In this document: in pieces, positions 10,566-22,660 of the stretch
Position numbering within the stretch: the stretch's first letter is position 1
Layout: each line of letters starts with the position of its first letter
Assembly (NCBI GenBank): GCA_963971575.1
Contig: OZ020622.1
Coordinates: forward strand, 19,098,879 to 19,162,878
DNA: 64,000 bases
Direction: 5' to 3'
Origin: Liopterus haemorrhoidalis
Lineage: Eukaryota; Arthropoda; Insecta; Coleoptera; Dytiscidae
Translations under genes and position numbers: made by a program
The notes under the pieces: model-generated
What the model was told of the DNA's origin: nothing
What the model saw: only the letters and a program-made list of their open reading frames with translations
The model's database searches: none

Positions 10566-10800
10566 ATACGAGGGATGCTTAATAAGTCAGTGACTTAGGG
10601 ATGAAAGATTTTTTTTTTACCAAAATGCGTCTTATTTTTCAACATAATCTCCTTCTAGCTCGATACATTTTGTCCAACGATATTCCACTTTCTTTATACA
10701 TATTCCCACTGTGGGTATATGTATGTACAAAACGTATGGGTTCTTTTGGACCTGAAAGTATTTTTCCCCAAAATAATATTTAGGTGCACAGTTCAACAAG
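10566..10800 (-). pseudogene. mariner transposase C-terminal remnant with TIR
   Basis: The outer edge CGAGGGATGCTTAATAAGTC resembles mariner terminal repeats. On the minus strand RWTKCIELEGDYVEK follows, the well-known mariner C-terminus, ending just inside the TIR. The rest of the gene is missing beyond about 10700. Confidence 0.75.
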
Positions 10801-10957
10801 ATAAGAGACAAGCTGTTTCAACAATTTTATTCCCTAGCAATGAAATACAAAATAGTATATTGTGCAACTAGCGCGGAATATGCGCTTGTTGCTCACTATG
10901 CTTGTCCTCCGATTACCATTTTTCAGTAAATAAATAATCAACAAAATACAATATAAA

Positions 10958-11125
10958 TATGGTTAACAGTCATTTATGCGCGCGCAGCCAGTACGGGAAT
11001 GAAAATGCTCGGAAACTGCACATGCGCATTACTGCGAATTTATTCTTTCCCGCACAACGCACATGCGTATTGGGGCGCATTTATCATTCGCGCATCGACT
11101 GCGCGCGCATGATGGTAACATGCGA
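10958..11125. repeat. GC-rich palindromic island
   Basis: Within AT-rich DNA, this 165-bp block has four GCGCGC/CATGCGCATT-type motifs. Its outer parts form an inverted repeat: TTATGCGCGCGCAG on the left and CTGCGCGCGCATGATGGTAA on the right. It may be a small MITE; the CATGCGCAT motifs resemble NRF1-type binding palindromes, but no promoter context is visible. Confidence 0.5.
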
Positions 11126-11448
11126 AATTAATCTTATTTCCTGTCAACTAACAGTATCGAAATGAGACAGTTCCATAGTAGTCGTAGGAAAATATATTTA
11201 ATATAGGGTGTTTACGGTCTTCTTATTTCTTTTTTAATGGGTGATACTACAGGCCAAAAGAAGGCGAATAACCTTAAAACACCTTCGTAAAAGTTTTATA
11301 ATAAAAGAGATATTAATTTTTTTAGTTTTTATTTTTATGGGATCAAATAAAACGATACGCACTTTTACAGCAGATGTTCGAAGTTATCACCTTGCTGTTG
11401 TATGCAAAGTCTTTCTCGGCGTATCTATGAATCAGCGTATGCTGCAAG

Positions 11449-11754
11449 CAGAGCCGCAGTAAGGAAAACTTGCGCTAGGGGCAAAACTGCGTTTTGGCGC
11501 TCTTGGCAAATAAATGTAGATTCTCACCGCCCAAAATGTTGATGATGAGCAAAAAAAAAGGTCCTCACCTCCCAAAATCCAAGTGAAGAGCAAAAAAAAG
11601 GTATTCATCTCCCAAAGTCCAAGTGAAGAGCAAAAAAAAATAGGACCTCACCTCCCAAAATCCAAGTGAAGAGCAAAAAAAAAGGTCCTCGCTTTCGCAA
11701 TGTGGCGCCCTTTCCCTTAGTGCGCTATCCCCCCCCCCCCTTACCGCGGCTCAG
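11449..11754. mobile_element. 306-bp hAT MITE with internal 40-bp repeats
   Basis: Starts CAGAGCCGCAGTAAGG, ends CCTTACCGCGGCTCAG, flanked by identical 8-bp GCTGCAAG (11441-11448 and 11755-11762). The interior holds four tandem about-40-bp units (CCTCCCAAAATCCAAGTGAA). Non-coding. Confidence 0.92.
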
Positions 11755-12367
11755 GCTGCAAGGCCCATGCCTTGTCGAATTTCCGCCGCTGCTGCTTCCA
11801 CCCGTTTAAAAATACATTGTTTAATCGAAAAACAAATGAATATTTAATTCATCTTAGTAAAATTGTTATGGTAGTAAAGTGGCTATGAAATCTGAATATT
11901 CTACTTTCTTAATCAACTCTTAATATATTTTTCTCCACGACCACTATAGAATTTACCAATTCTAAAACCAATTTTGACTACAGAAAGTTAATATTCTAAC
12001 ACAAGAGTTGGAATGTTATTCTAAAGCACTTATCTTCTTATGCATTTTGCGTGTATTTCATTCCATCACTTGTTATGGAATAACTATTCCATGCTTGTTG
12101 TCTTTTGTTTTTGTAGGGTTACATTAAGATATATGCTACGTTTACATTAAATAAATGCAACATAACTTCCTAACCTAAAATAGTGGCCGATGTGCGGCAA
12201 ATTAAATTAAAATTAAACAAATAATAAATAAAATAAATTAGTTTAATTAATTGATTAATTTGTTATGTAATATAAATAATTTATTAAGATAAAATGTTTG
12301 TTAAAATAATTATTTGTTAATTTTTTTTTCTTTCTGGTGGTCGTGGAGAAAGTAGGGTCTGTGACTC
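11755..12367. other. AT-rich stretch with distant inverted pair
   Basis: TTCTCCACGACCAC at about 11931 reappears as GTGGTCGTGGAGAA at about 12337, a possible outer inverted repeat of an element that includes the GC-rich palindrome downstream. Otherwise nothing recognised. Confidence 0.35.
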
Positions 12368-12464
12368 GGTTGGAATGAGAAAATTCGATGCTCGTGGTTC
12401 CTCACGCTCGCCTGCGGGTCGCGCTCGGAATGTTCCACTCGCATCAAATTTTCTCATTCCAACC
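12368..12464. repeat. GC-rich palindrome
   Basis: GGTTGGAATGAGAAAATT at 12368-12385 is exactly complementary to AATTTTCTCATTCCAACC at 12447-12464; imperfect pairing extends to about 30 bp per arm (GATGCTCGTGG versus CCACTCGCATC). The 37-bp loop is GC-rich with CGCTCG repeats. Confidence 0.7.
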
Positions 12465-13116
12465 TTGTTACAGAATATACTATTTTAATATTGGGTTTAG
12501 ACTCATAGTGCGCGCCCCATAGTAGGCCCATAGAAGCATGATTCGTTAAAGAAAATTACATTTTCTATGAGGTAAACTAAAATAAATATAGGTGTTCCAC
12601 TTAAAAAAAGATACATATTTTAGAGTTTTGTATGTTTGACCACAAAAAAAAAAAAAACGGTATAACGTCATTCATGTCTCTGTTTGTCTGTCTGTCTGTG
12701 CGATAGAAATTGTAGGCAAACGGCTGAACATAGAAAATTGAAATTTGGCATGCTTATACAACTCTTTGACCCATATATAATAAAAGTAAAGAAATATGTG
12801 AGGTATCAAATGAAACCTTAATGCGTGATTAAACAAGCAAATTTTTATTTTTGAAAAATCTGTTTTTTATGGAATTTTCACCAAAAAATTGTGTTAAAAA
12901 ACTTTTGTCCCCAACCCTATTTCCCAGAGGGGTATCTAAAAATCTGAAAAAAAAAACAACTTAATAATGTACCTTGATGGGAAACAGAATCATGCAACAG
13001 GAATTTTTGATCAGGTGAGTTTTTCGTAAAATAAAAAATATTTTGTGTCGTTGAAAATAATAATTATTTTTTAAAAATGTAGGTGATATTAAAAGAAAGC
13101 TCTTAAGACGCTTAAT

Positions 13117-13950
13117 GTATCATTTTCATGGTAGTGTCAAAGGCGTGACAGGGGTGAGAGGCGTGGTGTTATATTTACAAGTTCGAATTTCATGGTGGGG
13201 TTGGAGGCGTGATAAGGGCGCGTTTTCGGTTTTGACATTTGTTTATAACCCAAATTTAACCTAAAAGTTTATACAAGTGTTTGGAGTAAACGGTTATTCA
13301 ATTTCATTAAATATGTCGTCAAATCGAAGGAGACGTCTAGCTCTTTTTTATGCATATTTATACTTAATGCGATATGAAGAAAAGCAATGGTGGGTACGTC
13401 CCATATATACATAGAAACAGAAGGCAACAGGGAGATTATTTTAAATTTTTGCAAGAAATGAGACACAAAAAACACAGACAGTTACTTCAATTACAAGAAA
13501 AGAATTTGATACACAATCTTTTTTACTTGACATCACAGTTTAGAATGAAGATTCTGTTGGCCCCTGCTTGGGGGTGTATTATTAGTATACCCACTGCATG
13601 ACATTTCTGCAGTCTAGATATTTGAAACCGAATCCATAATAATAAACTTTATGACTGCCGACAACATTGTAAAAGTCGCTATTTCGCTACATCAACTTAG
13701 GCTTTTTAATTTTTTTTTTATGAAATTAATATGTGTCTCGCTAAAGATCTCACCATTCCGAAAATCTATATCTGTTTCTATGGTTTCGACGGTGCGGCCG
13801 GCGCTAGAGTTGAAATTTGTGAACTTGCGACACCGCGCTTGTAACACCGTGCCTACGATACCATGGTACGGGTTTTTTCAAAATAAAGCGATCCTATTGG
13901 TTGATTTTTTTGTTCCACACTTCCAACACCCGCATGAAAATGAGGCATAA
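13117..13950 (+). mobile_element. probable Harbinger remnant
   Basis: The left flank TCATTTTCATGGTAGTGTC and the right flank in reverse complement (TCATTTTCATGCGGGTGTTG) are similar and could be decayed TIRs. The inside carries the Harbinger N-terminal coding remnant at 13313-13500. It interrupts repeat family A. No target duplication fixed. Confidence 0.5.
13313..13500 (+). pseudogene. Harbinger transposase N-terminal remnant
   Basis: ATG at 13313 opens MSSNRRRRLALFYAYLYL, then EKQWWVRPIY, a characteristic PIF/Harbinger N-terminal motif. A frameshift follows; the other frame continues as RNRRQQGDYFKFLQEMRHKK, again typical. The DDE core is not present. Inactive. Confidence 0.75.
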
Positions 13951-14757
13951 AACGATTAAGAAAGTAGTTTTTCAGAATTTTTTAATATTACTTTTATTTT
14001 TTTTTTCTAAAAATGTTCTAATAACATAACTATCCCGCACCCTTTAACGCAAAAGAGAAAATTCTAATTAATGTACATTGCCCAAACACGGAAACGTTTG
14101 AGATGAATTTTTGATCAGATTTCGTTTTTGGAAAATATTGCAGCTTTTGTGTTTTTGACAAAATGACTTATTTTTTAAGTTCATGGCTAAATTATGGCTA
14201 GTAATATTATGGATATTTTTTTAATTATGGCTAAGGTAGTGTGTCTTTTTTTTTAATTAAAAATATAATAATATTTTTTTATCAGCTGAGGATTGAGTTA
14301 ATACGTGTAGAGTGCAGTGTTCAGTAGGCTTCACCTATTATCATACGTCATGATTCAACCTGTTTTCTTAATTATTTTAGTTTTTGTTTTTAAGATATCA
14401 AGGAAAAAATCATTTATGGTAGTGAAATACTTTAATTTAATGAAAACTTTAATACAAAGCAAATAAAAACACTGGGATTTTTTAATTAAAATTTTATTGT
14501 GATGAAATTTTCTCAAATTATTTAAATTTTGTTTTAAAAAAATGGAAAGGTGTTAAATGGAAGCTCTTATTACTCAAATAATGAATAAAATTGATTATCA
14601 AAAAACTGTTGATTTTGATGTAATTATAGAATACACATTCCTAGACATCCAGCATTATGTTGGCTTCTTATATTTATTAAATACCTACAAAACCCTGAAA
14701 TATGTGAAAATTCTCACTTCACTTAAATTTTTTGAAATATCTCTTTTATTCTTTTTA

Positions 14758-15110
<353 letters not shown>

Positions 15111-16388
15111 CAACTTTTGGTAAAAATCGGTTGACTAAAAAGGGGAGTTTACTCGTTTCGATTTTAAGATTTAAGATACAGAAAAATATTTCGAAAAAAT
15201 TTATTGAACAAAAGTTGCTATAAAAGCAATAACTAATAACATTTATTTGAGACGTTTTTTGATAAAACGAAAAATTTCGAATAATTTCAATAAAATTTTT
15301 CGAAATTTTTTCCAAGTCTCAATTTTTTCATACTTATATGTAAGGTTTCCATGGTCATGATAAATAATATCTCTGTTATAAAATATTAGGCCAAGTTATT
15401 TCTACTCTGCTGCTAGAATCTATTTTATATAAGTACTTTATGATGGCGGTCGGTCCTGTGGTGGCCACAGCTGATTTTTTGTGGAGTAGAATACTGGATA
15501 TTTCCTAATGTAACCTTCGTATCTCTTATAATAAAGAAGTTAGCAATGCTTAACGGTTTTAAAACATCTTGCATAGATGTATTTGTCTACGTGCCGAAAT
15601 TGTATCTCTCAATCAGCTTAATTTGGAGTTATACCATAGATAATCCATATAAAATACTGTGATATTACTCAACAACAAAAAATTAAAGTTATAAAATCTA
15701 AACCACAAACCGGATACGAAATTTCATGTGATTCAAGTCAGTTCATCTCACAAAAACCATTTCCTATTCAATATGATTGTATTTGTCCTCATTTCTCGAG
15801 TGAAGAGAGGATGCACTGAGTAAATTGTTGTTAACTAAATAACTGGGTGAAGATTATTTAACTCACTTTCACAATACTGAACGGAAGCACTACACTACAT
15901 CTCGAGCATTAATTGATATATATATATACAGACATGTTTAATACCGATCTCCAAAATGAATATGTTTATGAAGGCATATTGGAGAAAATTTTGCCAGCTG
16001 GAAATTAATTAAAAAATGACAGGTTTTACTTCTATAATAATATTTCCTTTTTTAAAGTAATGAGATTAAAATAGGCGTACACCTAGAAATATTCCTTGGG
16101 GGCCTTAGAATCCAAAAATTTTCTTAAGAGGTTCAGGTACCATAGGGGAGGATGGTGTACTTAGAACATACTTTGAGACATTTGAATTTAAAAGAGTTAT
16201 GATTCTAAAAATGTTAAAATCTAATATCCTACGAATTTTAATATCGGAGAGTAGTATACATAATATAACTAACTGGAGTACCCGTACGTTTTTGTAATCT
16301 ACATTTTTGCTGATTAGTATTAAGTGATACGTAAGATATTTCAATTTCAAGTAGAACAGAAAATCGTTTGTTAATTCTAAACCACTAT
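15111..16388. other. AT-rich stretch, nothing recognised
   Basis: Neither strand shows a recognisable domain. A (TA)n run lies near 15920. Open frames in this interval are short and low-complexity. Confidence 0.35.
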
Positions 16389-16640
16389 TACCGACCGTCA
16401 ACATATATAAGGGAGATATTGTGATCATTCCGATTTTGACATTTTGAGATTTCGATGGATCTCCACGAATTCAGGTCCCTACATAACATTTTGACTATTT
16501 TTATCATGATATCTGTCGGTCTGTCTGTCTGTCTGTTTGTTGGTCCGTGTACACGTGCAGATCAAATTTGGCTAAAAGGATTTTTATGAAACTTCATATT
16601 TAAGCTCTTGACATCAATGGCACGAGTGTAACACAGACAA
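16389..16640 (+). repeat. dispersed repeat family B, copy 2
   Basis: Same blocks as copy 1 with a much shorter TCTG tract (about 6 units). It ends in the hairpin at 16626-16653. Confidence 0.7.
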
Positions 16641-16653
16641 ATCTGTGTTACAC
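16626..16653. repeat. perfect 12-bp hairpin
   Basis: GTGTAACACAGA, 4-base loop CAAA, TCTGTGTTACAC. It could be a terminator-like or terminal hairpin of the adjacent repeat. Confidence 0.7.
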
Positions 16654-16985
16654 GTCTCACAAATAGGAGACTCTTCACTTCGAAAGAGGTGTCCATGGGT
16701 CCATCAATAGTGGCTTATACGGAGGCGTGCGATGGCGGTTTCCTCCCTGTGGTTAATCCTGCAGGAAAAACCAATGGTTTAATGTCTCCCTTAATCTGTC
16801 TTAACTTAACATCTTATGTGCTGCTCCACTCATGCTGCCACCTGGCTAAAACCAGATATTTCAGATGACTCTTTGCGTCATCTGGAATTATGAAAAATGA
16901 TTTTTATTATTACAGATGTGATTCAGGGTAAGTAAATGTATCTACTATTTATACCAATAATATAAAGACAAAAGTTCTAAGTATA
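16654..16985. other. mixed-composition stretch, unknown
   Basis: GC content is higher than around it. A hairpin AGATGACTCTTTGCGTCATC lies near 16863. No coding motif or tRNA-like box convincingly present; an old SINE is possible. Confidence 0.3.
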
Positions 16986-17121
16986 CAGTCAAACATCTAT
17001 CTATCGTTCCTCGAATAATAGTTTTCCCGTATGTGTCGTTATTTCTTGCGGTTCCGAATTAATTTCATACAAAACACGCAAAACTAGATCACATCCATCA
17101 TTTCTCTATGCATCATTTTAC

Positions 17122-17412
17122 CGCATTAATCGTTTAAATTACGCAGCAAATTTCGTACATAAATGGTCAATAACATTGGGAGATGATTGGCTCAGATTGA
17201 ATACAGATATACACTTTAATAATTTTGTTACATTCGACGACAATATCCCAACATGTGGGATTGAAACCATAGAAAACTTGTGTGACGCAAGCTTGAAGGA
17301 GACTGTAGAAGAGGTCGATGTCGATGGAGAGGATCCGCCGCCTGTCCCTTCATTTTCGGAAGCGTGCGCGATGTTCGAAAGATTGAAAACTTTTTTTATG
17401 CACATTCGATAA
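17122..17412 (+). pseudogene. pogo/Tigger transposase C-terminus
   Basis: An open frame of about 96 codons gives YAANFVHKWSITLGDDWLRL, then an acidic linker (EEVDVDGEDPPPVPSFSEA) and ends FERLKTFFMHIR. The acidic linker followed by SFSEA-x-FE-LK-FF is the normal ending of Tigger/pogo transposases, which bind DNA through a CENP-B-like N-terminus and carry a DDE_1 core; both are missing here. Confidence 0.85.
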
Positions 17413-17667
17413 CTGATGCCGAAAAAAATGTAATTTGTAACACCGAAAAAATATTGATTTCGTACGGCAATAATCCAAAAAGCAAATGACGATGAAAGAT
17501 TATATACAATACAAAGTATAATTTTTTCTTCTGCATGCAGCTTCCTTTTTTATTTGTTTGGATATTTTTTATTTAAACAAATTGATTTATACTTGAAACA
17601 TGTATCATTTTTAGAATATGTATGTATGTACATATTAAACATTTAAATATGTATTAATGTGTTTTTT

Positions 17668-18146
17668 ACTTGCCCGACCTTAATATATAAGGGGCAAGTA
17701 TTGTAATCGCGAAAATTTTCGATGTCGAGATTTTGACGGATGACCACGTTTCATGGTCCAGGGAATCCAAAAAACCTATTTTCGAAGTGCCGTCCGTATG
17801 TGTGTGTGTGTGTCTGTGTGTGTGTCTGTGTGTCTGTGTGCCTGTGTGTCTGTGTGTATACACGATAACTCAAAAACGGTTTAAGTTAAAGAGTTCGTTC
17901 TGGTACTAAAACATTCTCCTAATAATTGGGAAGAACCCTATTGTTTTTATTAAAATCTGAAACCGGAAACGGAAGTTATTAAACTTTAAAATTTTAAAAA
18001 ATTCGTAACTAGTAAACCAAGCCTTGGACAAAAAATTATATAGGACATAATTTGATGTTTGAAGATTTACTTAAATATTTGTTTAAATTAAAAAACCAAA
18101 ATTATGTATTTTCTTTTATTATTATTTTTTTTATGGGAGGGCAAGT
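17668..18146. mobile_element. family B-like repeat nested in the pogo element
   Basis: Bounded by ACTTGCCC at 17668 and GGGCAAGT at 18146. Contains AATATATAAGGGGCAAGTAT, GAGATTTTGACGGATGACCA and a TGTG/TCTG tract (17803-17860), arranged like family B. Non-coding; class unresolved. Confidence 0.6.
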
Positions 18147-18279
18147 CTAGCGGAGGTCTCCCTTCGCCACTGGTTTCTACATTCCTGCATTAATTGTTTT
18201 CCCGCATCCATAGTTTATTTCAATAGGTCACTTCAAAAACGATAGATAGAGGTTTCACTGTATTTTATATTTATTTTGT

Positions 18280-18577
18280 CAGGCCCGTAACTAGGACGTG
18301 GCGAAAGAGGCGCCCACCACTGGCGCAGCAGTGTGAAGGGCGCAGAATTTTTAGTTGTTTTTTTTTTTGCTCATAAGTTATATTTTGGAGGTAAGGACCT
18401 TTTTTTTGCTCATCACTTGTATTTTGGAAGTGAGGACTTTTTTTTGCTCATCACTTATTAAACTCGTTTTTCTTTTTTTTTAACTTTATCAGCATTCGAA
18501 ATAGTGGCGCCGAAATATTCGAAAGGGCGCAACTTGGACACTTGCTATCGGCGCTTAATATTCTCGTTACGGCCCTG
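18280..18577. mobile_element. hAT-type MITE with internal 40-bp repeats, distinct termini
   Basis: Starts CAGGCCCGTAACTAG and ends CTCGTTACGGCCCTG. The flanks TATTTTGT and TTTATAGT are only similar, so the duplication has decayed. The interior has three about-40-bp units (TTTTTTGCTCATCACTTGTA, GGAGGTAAGGACC) like the CAGAGCCGC-type MITEs, but with different ends. Confidence 0.8.
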
Positions 18578-19365
18578 TTTATAGTAACGGTATTGCTAAG
18601 TTTATAGGCAAATAATTATCCAGCCATTGGTCCCAATTTCTAACGGTATAAGGGTTTCTTGGTTATACCTAAAAAGATAAATTGAAAAACGGTAAAAAAA
18701 AAATTATAAATCCGGGTTCCTATTTGCAGAATGTCCTGTTTTTAGTAATAATAAATATTGCTCATATGTTTTTATGATATCTTCATATATCTTCTGCCCC
18801 AAGGTCTTAATAAGTCATATCTAATGACGTAAATATTTCCTTTTACCTGTTTACAACAAACCTATTTAAAATTGCAATGAGGAATCATCAAATCTGTTCA
18901 TTTTATTACATGTATACACGAATCAACTACAATAAGATGCAATAAGTTTCTAAATATCCATGAAAGTAGTGTCTGCAATGAACTGACCGCCTGAAGATAC
19001 AACTTTCGCTTACTGGCTGACCAGACGTAATCACCAGTCATCTTCCTCTCAGTGCTGTACCAGTGCCGCGCTCTATGGGGCAGACCGCTCGCCTACCTCC
19101 CTTCCGCCTCTAGCGTACTTACTCTCTAACTGAACGAACACACCTTATTATTTAATAGGAATAGATGAGATTATTTGCTAATATATGTAAAATAGACTTT
19201 GATCTATGATTTCAAATAGAAAAGCGAAAGTATTTAGTTCTGTGCTAAATTTGGGCATTGTTTTCAAAACATCGTTTATATGATCGTGAGTGTAACCAAT
19301 ATAGTAGGTCCCTCGGGGTAATAGAGTAAGGGATAATACCTTGAAGGAACTTGAAGCTGAATATC
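18578..19365. other. unassigned stretch
   Basis: A GC-richer block near 19020-19130 (CCGCGCTCTATGGGGCAGAC) is unlike its surroundings, but nothing could be assigned. Confidence 0.3.
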
Positions 19366-19460
19366 TTTAGGTTCAGGTTCAATATGCTAATTTTGGTTCG
19401 GTTTCAGGTTCAGGTTCAATAACATACAAGAACCTAATTTTTTCAGGTTCGGGTTGAATG
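19366..19460. repeat. GGTTCA-rich simple tandem region
   Basis: Repeated AGGTTCAGGTTCA motifs with variants (GGTTCGGTTTCAGGTTC). Low-order tandem structure. Confidence 0.65.
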
Positions 19461-19562
19461 AAAATTATAATAAAATTATTAGCACAAAATTATACTTCAA
19501 AATTAATTAATTTAAGAATCACAGAAAACAAAACCAAGTACAATTTGTTGTCTAGAAGGGAA

Positions 19563-21160
19563 TATGAGGAAGGGACAAGATGGGGAGGGGGTGGTAGTAG
19601 GGAAGATGAAGTTGTGGACATTGGGATACGCGGACGATATTGTATTGATGGCAGAGGGGGAACAGGAGCTTAAGAGAATGATTGAAAGGACTGTTAAATA
19701 TTTGAAAAGGAAAAAACTAGAAGTAAATAGGGATAAGGCGAAGGTAATGGTATTCGGTAAAGGAGGAGGGAGAAGAAAGAAGATAAAATAGGAATGGGGT
19801 GGCAGAGAAATAGAAGAGGTGAAGAATTTAAAATACCTAGGTTATATACTAGCGAGGAACAATGGGGCTGAACTACACATAAGGGAAATAATAAAGAAGG
19901 CAAGAATAGTCATTGGGAAGCTGTGGAGTATAGGAGAGAGGAAGTTTAATGATGATATTAGATGGAAATTGAAGTTGTTTGACGCCGTGGTGAAGAACAT
20001 CCTGCTATATGGGGTGGATATTTGGGGATGGGAGAAGGTAGAACGAGTACAGGAGAGGTATTTGAGATGGATCTTAGGGGTAGATAGAACAACATCAGGG
20101 TATATTGTATATTATTAAGAGAGGAACTGAAAAGGGATAAGATGAAAGTGGGTACAGGAAGGAGGGTGGTTAAGTACGAGAAGAAAGTTAGAATAGAAAC
20201 AGATAAAAGAATAATGAAGGAATGCTGGGAGGAAAGAGCGAGAGAGGAACAGAAAGGAAGATGGTACGCATGGGGGAAGATGAGAAAGAAGTATTACTGG
20301 AGATGCGGAGTGGATGCGACAGAGGTGGAAAGGAGAAAAAAGATGGGATAAGCGTGATTGGGGAGTTGTGGAGGAGGGATAAGGAAGTAGGGGAGCAAGA
20401 AAGGACAGTCAGAATAGACAAATCAAGGAGCGCAGGGAGACATTAGGAGGTCAGAACTATAGGGGTACCAAGCTACTTGAAGGGAAAAAAGATGAAGGTC
20501 AGGAGGGAGAGTTAGGAGGATTGCGAGGCTAAGGTGCAGGAATGAAGAGAGAGGAAATAGATATTGGAGGTAACAGGAGGATAAGATGTGCAGGATATGC
20601 GGGGAGGAGGAAGAAGAAATAGAGCAACTCGCGAAGAGGTGTAGAGAGATGACATTATAGTCGGGGAGCACATTAGACCTGTTGCACGAGAATGGAAGGG
20701 GGGAGAGGTGGGCGAGGGAATTAGAGGCAAGAAGGATTGAGATTGGGGTAGGATAACAGGAAGGGGTAAAGGAAGGAAGGAAGAGACCCGGTGGGAAGTA
20801 GAAGGGAAGAAATGGAAGGAAGGAAGGGGTATGAGGTTACCTGGAAATGGGGAGGAAGGAAGGGAGATAGCAGGAGAGGTGAAAAAATGGTTGGATTGGA
20901 AAAGAATGTAATAAAATAAATTAAAGATGGGCGAGAGAATTGGAAGCAAGAAGGAAGGAGATCAGAGAGGGAAACCAGAATGAGAACAGGAAGAAGGAGA
21001 GGGACATTGGAGCAAGAAGAAAGAAATGAGAAAAAATATTGTAAATTGTATTGTATTGTACGTTATTTATTTTTGGATTGATTTTTCTATTTTGTGTAAT
21101 AGCTAAAACCCAGAACGCCGCCGGGAATAAAGAATATTTATATATATATATATATATATA
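19563..21160 (+). pseudogene. R1-like non-LTR retrotransposon, 3' part, copy 1
   Basis: The coding strand is strikingly purine-rich. From 19563: RT motif GYADDIVLMAEGEQELKRMI, then LEVNRDKAKVMVFGKGGGRR, LKYLGYILARNNGAELHIRE, LFDAVVKNILLYGVDIWGW and VERVQERYLRWILGVDR. After 20300 the C-terminal zinc-knuckle region CRICGEEEEEIEQLAKRC shows a His-to-Gln change relative to copy 2. Stops occur at about 19788 and elsewhere. The 3' UTR ends AACGCCGCCGGGAATAAAGAATATT plus a (TA)n tail. It resembles LINEs common in ants and other insects (R1/LOA-related). 5'-truncated, dead. Confidence 0.88.
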
Positions 21161-21217
21161 ATGGTGTTTCATTTTTAAATCGTCGTGTAGGTGAAATTAA
21201 TAATTAAGTCATGGAAC

Positions 21218-21250
21218 GTTTCGCATTTATTTCAGTAAATGCATCTTCAG
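21218..21250 (-). ncRNA. hammerhead-ribozyme-like motif
   Basis: Minus strand reads CTGAAGA, one extra T, GCATTT-loop-AAATGC, then GAAACG. Core order and a clean hairpin II are present; the extra base after CUGAAGA is shared with the motif at 4376-4403, so it may be a real feature of this motif class rather than decay. Confidence 0.3.
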
Positions 21251-21539
21251 CCTGTAATTACATGGTATTTTAGAGATCGGTATAATGCATATATAATATA
21301 ATAATTTAGTATGAGAAAATAAACTTCAGCCTGTGAAATTCAGTTATCATGAACTGTGAAGAAAGATGTGGAAGGTCATGTACCAATCCTAGGTAAAAAA
21401 CGAGGTTACAAGTTAAAAATTATAAAACACATGGAAAATGTACGTAGAAATAAAAATATGTAAAAATTAGGTTATTAACGAGACGATGTTACCGTGTCAA
21501 TAATTTAAAATAAAAAAAAAAAAAAAATCAGTTATAGGT

Positions 21540-21920
21540 TCGTGGGAGGCGGCTTTTTCGGCTACATCAGCCGCTTCATTACCTTTATTACCAACATGTC
21601 TCATATCCAAACCAGCTGTACCCTCACATTCTGATTGTGGAGTAGCAACCGGATCTTCAGTACAAGAGGGTGCACTGGATCTGGATCTTGGATACTATTC
21701 AGAACACTCAGCGAATCCGTCAAAATAACACTTGAACGACTTTCAGAGAAATCTGAAACAAAACACAGGGCCTTGAATATAGCGTATAGCTCAGCAGTGA
21801 ATGGAGTGCAAACGGTACTGAAACTGCTGACGTGGATTCAAGACAAGGAATGCATACCCAACTCTGGTTCCGGATTTTGATCCATCAGTAAAAATGACAG
21901 TATTCTCGAATGTAGGGACC
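21540..21920 (-). pseudogene. RNase H domain of a LINE
   Basis: Minus strand gives FTDGSK-like start (DGSKSGTRVGYAF), then several stops, and VGNKGNEAADVA near the end, which is the C-terminal GH-GN-AD-A signature of retrotransposon RNase H. Catalytic Asp of DGSK and AD are visible; the middle is broken. In intact elements it removes RNA from RNA-DNA hybrids. It probably derives from an I/R1/LOA-type LINE. Confidence 0.75.
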
Positions 21921-22551
21921 TATGTCCTTTTTAATTCATGATGGTATTTGATAAACAGTGTAATATTTTTATCAAACTTTGTTAACGTGAGATTCACAGA
22001 TGGACGCGGTAGCGTCCATGGTGTAACAGCACACGACCTTGCTTAAAAACCTTGTGGCAGTCAACAAATTTTTATAACCAATTAATTTCAATTTTGATGT
22101 TAATCAATTTCATGTTTATTTGGTATTTAATTCTTGTTGGCTTATTTGTGTACTGATTACTCATTTATAGTGCGTTGTAATAGTACAAAGTGGCTAAGAC
22201 CCATATTTTAAATACTTACGTTATGTTTGTATTTTTTTATATTAATTACCTATACTCAGATTTGAACACAGGATGGCAAGTACTGAAAACGTAAAACCCA
22301 AGACACAAACACAATAATTTGATTCACTATGGTCAATAAACAATTATATTATTGACCATCTTTACAAGCTCTTTACAATAATTGTGTAAAATATGCAGAT
22401 TCGCAATAACTTATGCGTCTATACTGACTATAGTCATACAATGTTCGTTTAAAGGAAATTTGGGACAGAATTGCAAAATTAAAGTAGTTTAGTTGAAAAG
22501 CCAACCGCCACTCTAAAAACTTGTTTGATTCAAAAAAGAACTTTTAATGAT
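21921..22551. other. AT-rich stretch, nothing recognised
   Basis: No domain, array or terminal repeat pair recognised. Confidence 0.35.
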
Positions 22552-22660
22552 GGGCTTTACACCGTCTTTTGAGTGGGCTTTATGCCGTGTTTTGGTGTGT
22601 TTACGCTATCTTTTGAGGTGCATTACGCAGTCTTTTTTGTGGGTAATACGCCGTACTTTT
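22552..22660. repeat. degenerate tandem repeat of about 22 bp
   Basis: Five imperfect units of the kind GGGCTTTACACCGTCTTTTGAG / GGGCTTTATGCCGTGTTTTGG / GGTAATACGCCGTACTTTT. Confidence 0.6.

Larger units (their letters stand above)
12622..14735 (+). repeat. dispersed repeat family A, copy 2 (interrupted)
   Basis: Same block order as copy 1: GTTTTGTATGTTTGACCAC, TGTCTGTCTGTCTG, CAAACGGCTGAACATAG, then after an unrelated segment (about 13117-13950) the TTTTGATCAGATTTCG, GGCTAAATTATGGCTA and CCTGAAATATGTGAAAATTC blocks. It abuts repeat family B at about 14758. Confidence 0.7.
16986..18260 (+). mobile_element. pogo/Tigger-like element
   Basis: Ends CAGTCAAACATCTATCTATC and (reverse complement of the right end) CAGTGAAACCTCTATCTATC are inverted repeats, flanked by TA on both sides, as in pogo insertions. 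A C-terminal transposase segment lies at 17122-17412. At 17668-18146 a family B-like repeat is nested. At 1275 bp it is a deletion derivative. Confidence 0.88.

Noticed and set aside
13651..13950. 99-codon plus-strand frame
   Set aside because: No domain seen; within the probable Harbinger remnant's decayed right part.
16105..16428. 107-codon minus-strand frame
   Set aside because: AT-rich, no recognisable domain, overlaps repeat family B; best explained by chance.
19694..20949. Minus-strand Ser/Leu-rich frames opposite LINE copy 1
   Set aside because: Same reason: antisense shadow of a purine-rich LINE.
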